Assembly: GCA_963698395.1 (NCBI GenBank)
Contig: CAVOQQ010000008.1
Span: 744,001 to 808,000 of the forward strand
Reading direction: 5' to 3'
Length of the DNA: 64,000 bases
Source of the DNA: JBBQUN01 sp963698395
GTDB taxonomy: Bacteria > Actinomycetota > Acidimicrobiia > Acidimicrobiales > SZUA-35
Position 1 is the first letter of the stretch, and every line of letters starts with the position of its first letter. Position numbers and translations under genes: made by a program. This document shows positions 60,457 to 64,000 of the stretch, piece after piece. A model generated the notes under the pieces. It had not been told where the DNA came from. It ran no database searches and saw only the letters and a list, made by a program, of their open reading frames with translations.

Positions 60457-62774
60457 AGAAGGCATCGCCGACGGGTCCATCGCTGCCGTTCACGCCGGCA
60501 CCGTCGGCGAGTCGAGTCGGTCGCAGCCTCGGCGCCTCCGAGCACACCTGGCGTGACGCACCATCCCATCTGCCCGACGACGCTCCCAACATCGTCGTCT
60601 TCATGACCGACGATGCCGGCTGTGCCAACGGTTCGCCCTTCGGAGGGCCGATCCAGTTGCCAACCATGGAGCGGGTGCTGAGCCGGGGCGTTGGCTACAA
60701 CCGTTTTCACACCACGGCCATGTGCTCGCCCACGCGGGCCTGTGTGCTGACCGGGCGGAACCACCATGCGGTGGGATTCGGTCAGATCCCCGAGTACGCC
60801 ACCGATTTCGACGGCTACGTCGGCTCGATCCCGACCTCGGCCGCCACGGTGGCCGAGGTGCTTCGAGCTTACGGTTACGGCACCGCGGCCTTCGGGAAGT
60901 GGCACAACACGCCGGTCGACCAAGTCAATCGAAACGGCCCGTTCGACCGGTGGCCGACCGGGCACGGGTTCGACTACTTCTACGGGTTCGTCGCCGCCGA
61001 GACCTCCCAGTACGAGCCCCGACTGTTCGAGAACACCACGCCGATCGAGCCACCCGATCGGCCGGGCTACCACCTGACCGAAGACATGGCCGACAAGGCC
61101 ATCGCCTACCTCCGTCGGCGGCGGAACACGGCGCCCGACACCCCGGTGCTCCTCTACTTCACCCCCGGGGCGGTGCACGGCCCCCACCACATTCCCGCCG
61201 GCTGGGCCGACCGGTATGCCGGGGTTTTCGACGACGGCTGGGAGGCCATGCGTGAACAGATCTTCGCCAGACAGCTCGAGCAGGGCTGGATTCCCGCCGA
61301 CGCCGAACTGACGCCGATCGACCCCACGATGCAGCGTTGGGACGACGTCCCCGAGGAGCATCGCCGCTTCCAGTCGAGGCTGATGGAGGTCTACGCCGGT
61401 TTCGCCGAGCACACCGATCACCAATACGGCAAGGTCCTCGACGAACTCGAGGCCGCAGGCGAACTCGACAACACGCTGGTGTTCTACATCAACTCCGACA
61501 ACGGGGCGTCGGCCGAGGGACTGTTCGGCTCGATCGCCGAGATCCTCTGCCAGAACGGCATCCGGGTGCCGGTCGACGAGCAGATCAAGATCCTCGACCG
61601 TGACTACGGCGGCATCGATGCGCTCGGCTCCGAAATGGTCGACAACCACTATCACGCCGGGTGGGCATGGGCCACCGACACACCGTTCAAGTCGACCAAG
61701 CTCGTTGCTGCCCACTTCGGTGGCACTCGTACCCCGCTGGCGGTGGCCTGGCCCGACGGATTCGAGCACGATCCCACGCCGCGAGATCAGTTTCACCACG
61801 TCATCGACATCGCCGCCACGATCTACGACGTGCTCGGCATCGATCCGCCGGTGGCTTTCGATGGCGTGCGTCAGGATCCGATCGACGGGGTCTCCCTGGC
61901 TCCGTCGTTCCATGATCCTGCCGCCGACTCAGGCCACACGACGCAGTACTTCGAGATCATGGGCAGCCGGGGGATCTACCACGACGGCTGGTTCGCCGCA
62001 GCGTTCGGGCCTCGAAATCCCTGGGATCCGCAGTACAACCGATTCCGAGGGTGGGAGCCCGACGAAGACGAATGGGAGCTGTACGACCTCGACAACGACT
62101 ACAGCCAGGCGAGGGACTTGGCCGAGCGGTATCCAGACAAGCTGGCCGACCTTCGCCGCTTGTTCGACGAACATGCCGAAGCCAACAATGTGTTCCCGAT
62201 CGGTGGTGGACTCCTGACCTCGGTCTTCCGTCCCGATCTGATGCGGTCGAGCAACCTGCGCCAGTGGACGTTCGGCGCCGATGACGACCGAATCGCCGAA
62301 GCAATGGCTCCCAAGTTCCTGAGTGGCCACTCGAGCCGGTCAGAGGTGGCCTTCGCCGCCGGACCCGACGACCAGGGCGTGTTGTTCTGCGTCGGTGGAA
62401 TCACCGGCGGGTTCACGGTCTACGTCGACGCCGGGGTACTGGTTGCGGAATACAACGCCGCCGGCGTCGAACGAACCATTGCTCGAGCCGATTCGCCGAT
62501 GGACGAGGGCAACCACGTCGCCGTGATCGACCTGGTCATGGACGGCGACCGGTTCCGTTGTCCTGCCACGCTGACGCTCGAACTCGATGGCCGGCGAGTT
62601 GGCAGCGCTCGGGTCGAGCGGACCGTGCCCTCGATGTTCAGCTTCTCCGAGACCTTCGACGTCGGCAAAGACCTGGGTTCTCCGGTGTCGTTGGCCTACG
62701 CAGCTCGTAAGCCCTTCGCGTTCACCGGAACGATCGACTCGGTGCGGTGCCGCTACCTCGACCCTGCGGACTGA
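60453..62774 (+). CDS. Large arylsulfatase with C-terminal extension
   Basis: 773 residues from a GTG at 60453. NIVVFMTDDAGCANGSPFGG (metal DD), FHTTAMCSPTRACVLTGRNH with the formylglycine Cys in CxPTR, AAFGKWHNTPVDQVNRNGPF, LLYFTPGAVHGPHHIPAGWA, LVFYINSDNGASAEGLFGSI and PTPRDQFHHVIDIAATIYDV. The last 200 residues form a beta-sandwich (FSGHSSRSEVAFAAG-type strands). This size class is the PAS/AtsA 'arylsulfatase 2' type seen in mycobacteria. It is directly coupled to a P450, so a hydroxylated, sulfated lipid or sterol is a reasonable but unproven substrate. Confidence 0.93.
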   Translation: MKKASPTGPSLPFTPAPSASRVGRSLGASEHTWRDAPSHLPDDAPNIVVFMTDDAGCANGSPFGGPIQLPTMERVLSRGVGYNRFHTTAMCSPTRACVLTGRNHHAVGFGQIPEYATDFDGYVGSIPTSAATVAEVLRAYGYGTAAFGKWHNTPVDQVNRNGPFDRWPTGHGFDYFYGFVAAETSQYEPRLFENTTPIEPPDRPGYHLTEDMADKAIAYLRRRRNTAPDTPVLLYFTPGAVHGPHHIPAGWADRYAGVFDDGWEAMREQIFARQLEQGWIPADAELTPIDPTMQRWDDVPEEHRRFQSRLMEVYAGFAEHTDHQYGKVLDELEAAGELDNTLVFYINSDNGASAEGLFGSIAEILCQNGIRVPVDEQIKILDRDYGGIDALGSEMVDNHYHAGWAWATDTPFKSTKLVAAHFGGTRTPLAVAWPDGFEHDPTPRDQFHHVIDIAATIYDVLGIDPPVAFDGVRQDPIDGVSLAPSFHDPAADSGHTTQYFEIMGSRGIYHDGWFAAAFGPRNPWDPQYNRFRGWEPDEDEWELYDLDNDYSQARDLAERYPDKLADLRRLFDEHAEANNVFPIGGGLLTSVFRPDLMRSSNLRQWTFGADDDRIAEAMAPKFLSGHSSRSEVAFAAGPDDQGVLFCVGGITGGFTVYVDAGVLVAEYNAAGVERTIARADSPMDEGNHVAVIDLVMDGDRFRCPATLTLELDGRRVGSARVERTVPSMFSFSETFDVGKDLGSPVSLAYAARKPFAFTGTIDSVRCRYLDPAD

Positions 62775-62824
62775 ACGGTCAGAAGAGCCAGAAGGGTCAC
62801 CGCTCGTGATCGGCGGCTGCGCCG

Positions 62825-63400
62825 TCAGCGGTCTCGGAATCCCTTCCCCGCGAGGATCTTCGGAGCGAACTTCTCGACTCGCGCTTGCCGTGTCTTGGCC
62901 TGTTTGGCCTGCGAGATCTGGAGGTGGTACTCGCGCTGTCGGCCGGGTGTGAGTCCCTCGAACGCCTCCTTGAACGCCTCGTCTTCATCGATCCGACACT
63001 GGAGCTCTTCGCAGAACACCAGCTCGGGCGCCGGCTCGACCTCGAGTCCGTTGTCTTCGATGTCGATGGCCTCGTCGACGTACGCCGCAACCAGGTCGGC
63101 CAGCTCGGACACCTCGGCGACGGAGGTGAATGTCAGTCGCTTGGCCGATCGCGAGTTCGGTCCCTGCGACTCGAGCAGTCCCTGCGGATCTTCGAGCAGG
63201 GCGCCCTTGAAGAACATGAGGGCGAGGAAGTTCTTCATCTCCTGCATGATGACGATGTTGCGACCCTCGTGACTGAAGCAGGGCTTGCCCCACTTGATCT
63301 CCTCGATCAGCTCACAATCGAGGAGCGTGGATCGCAGCGCAGTCATCTCCTCCGGCCACTTCGTCGACCGTTTGATGTAGGCATCGACCTTGGCGTTCAT
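62825..63400 (-). CDS. YdeI/OmpD-associated family protein with DUF1801-like domain
   Basis: 191 residues. MNAKVDAYIKRSTKWPEEMT, LIEEIKWGKPCFSHEGRNIV (the WGKPxF motif of DUF1801/YdhG proteins), IMQEMKNFLALMFFKGALLE, and a basic C-terminal YdeI half: FKEAFEGLTPGRQREYHLQI, SQAKQAKTRQARVEKFAPKI. The ATG at 63400 follows GAGGAG. The longer upstream frame is arginine-rich and non-coding. Function in bacteria is unsettled (cationic-peptide stress in Salmonella YdeI). Convergent with the sulfatase. Confidence 0.9.
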   Translation of the reverse strand: MNAKVDAYIKRSTKWPEEMTALRSTLLDCELIEEIKWGKPCFSHEGRNIVIMQEMKNFLALMFFKGALLEDPQGLLESQGPNSRSAKRLTFTSVAEVSELADLVAAYVDEAIDIEDNGLEVEPAPELVFCEELQCRIDEDEAFKEAFEGLTPGRQREYHLQISQAKQAKTRQARVEKFAPKILAGKGFRDR

Positions 63401-63478
63401 CGGATACTCCTCGTTCGTCGCTCTGGTGTAGCACCGGTCTGGACTTCTTGCGTGCACGCTCAGCCGAGTCACAGCTGA

Positions 63479-63724
63479 CGCTCGGGAACCAGAACGATTC
63501 TGACGGGCGGACGCCGAATCGTCACGCTGATGGTGGGAAGCGGCACCCTCTACTACCTCGTCAACTCCGGGGATCCCGATGGCGGCGGCCTGGTGGGCGT
63601 GGCGATGACGATCCATCGAACGGCCGCCACGCTGGCGTGGATCTACCTGATCGGGCATGCAGCCATTGCCGTCCTCTACCACTTCGCCTCGGACATGACG
63701 CTCAGCCAGATGTGGTCGCCGCGC
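63479..63724 (+). pseudogene. C-terminal fragment of a membrane cytochrome b-like protein
   Basis: An open frame reads ILTGGRRIVTLMVGSGTLYY, LVNSGDPDGGGLVGVAMTIH and RTAATLAWIYLIGHAAIAVL, YHFASDMTLSQMW. The last hydrophobic helix with flanking histidines (TIHR...IGHAA...LYH) is the pattern of a b561-type heme-binding helix. No suitable N-terminus lies upstream, where the YdeI gene promoter is. After SQMW the frame drifts into glycine/proline-rich sequence of the convergent gene. I read it as a fragment left by rearrangement. Confidence 0.4.
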
Positions 63725-63744
63725 CGAAGCTCGTCGCGAGGGGC

Positions 63745-63998
63745 TCAGTGGTTTGGTGGGCTGGTGCCGCCGTTGTCGCCGCCGGTGGTGTCGGGGTCGG
63801 CGGGGTGTCCGCCACCGGCGGGTGGCGGGCCGTGCCGGTTGCCCGGTGCCGGAGTGTTTCCGGGGGTGCCGGGTGTGTTGTCGTTGTGTTGCCGGCGTCG
63901 GCTGCCGGATTGGAGGTGGGCGATCATCACGTCGAGCCCGTAGGCGTCGTAGCTCCCCATCCCCGCAGTCCAGGCACCCCGGCCAACCCACTCAGGCC
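63745..63998 (-). CDS. 3' end of a gene with Pro/Gly/Asn-rich tail
   Basis: The frame is open to the right edge. The visible 83 residues read PEWVGRGAWTAGMGSYDAYG, LDVMIAHLQSGSRRRQ, then a low-complexity tail (NTPGTPGNTPAPG, GGGHPADPDTTGGDNGG) and a stop at 63745. Disordered tails of this type end many actinobacterial HNH/DUF222 proteins, but no HNH motif is visible in this piece. The assignment is left open. Confidence 0.4.
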   Translation of the reverse strand, partial: PEWVGRGAWTAGMGSYDAYGLDVMIAHLQSGSRRRQHNDNTPGTPGNTPAPGNRHGPPPAGGGHPADPDTTGGDNGGTSPPNH

Positions 63999-64000
63999 GC

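Noticed and set aside
1..64000. tRNA, rRNA, IS element or prophage signatures
   Set aside because: No cloverleaf-like sequence, transposase motif, terminal inverted repeats or phage structural genes were recognised on either strand.

Overview
The window is a GC-rich bacterial chromosome segment with dense, often ATGA-overlapping genes. The gene set (group 3b [NiFe] hydrogenase with an AsrA-like subunit, several universal stress proteins, Hsp20, a CotH/DUF4956/VTC cluster, LLM flavin oxidoreductase, TauD dioxygenase, cytochrome P450, arylsulfatases) fits an aerobic actinobacterium, possibly class Acidimicrobiia. No rRNA or tRNA gene was found to confirm this, so the taxonomy is inference.

Region 1 (1-34 kb) looks like a hypoxia/dormancy island. 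It carries four recognisable UspA-type genes and fragments, an Hsp20, a P2-type cation ATPase, a complete group 3b hydrogenase operon (10.1-17.1 kb), a c-di-GMP protein with a decayed EAL domain, a ZIP transporter, an ABC export pair, and an ArsR/permease/thioredoxin/cation-efflux operon. A 17-bp DosR-like element (GGGAC-N7-CYC-TGG) lies at a fixed 35-36 nt before the start codon of five units: the hydrogenase operon, a glycine-zipper protein, the P-type ATPase, the ABC pair and the arsR operon. A decayed copy at the same spacing precedes a 0.75-kb scar of a second hydrogenase operon (29.4-30.1 kb). That scar keeps only the two outer ends of the operon.

Region 2 (34-45 kb) carries a GT2-GtrA glycosyltransferase, a phosphodiester glycosidase, a CotH lipoprotein, DUF4956, a VTC-type polyphosphate polymerase, an OmpR-type two-component system, a carbohydrate-binding-domain lipoprotein and a CYTH-like protein with a 15-bp tandem repeat. 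It resembles a polyphosphate/cell-surface cluster.

Region 3 (45-63 kb) is catabolic: a Baeyer-Villiger-type monooxygenase, two SDRs (one interrupted by a 239-bp copy of the neighbouring monooxygenase), an LLM oxidoreductase, a TauD dioxygenase, another SDR, a GGDEF protein, a hydrolase, a zinc alcohol dehydrogenase, two sulfatases, a class III aminotransferase and a P450.

At least ten genes are split by frameshifts. In most of those I could reconstruct, removing one base from a short G or C run restores a family-typical protein, so many 'pseudogenes' may be indel errors of a long-read assembly. By contrast, the hydrogenase scar and the chimeric SDR involve large rearrangements that single-base errors cannot explain.
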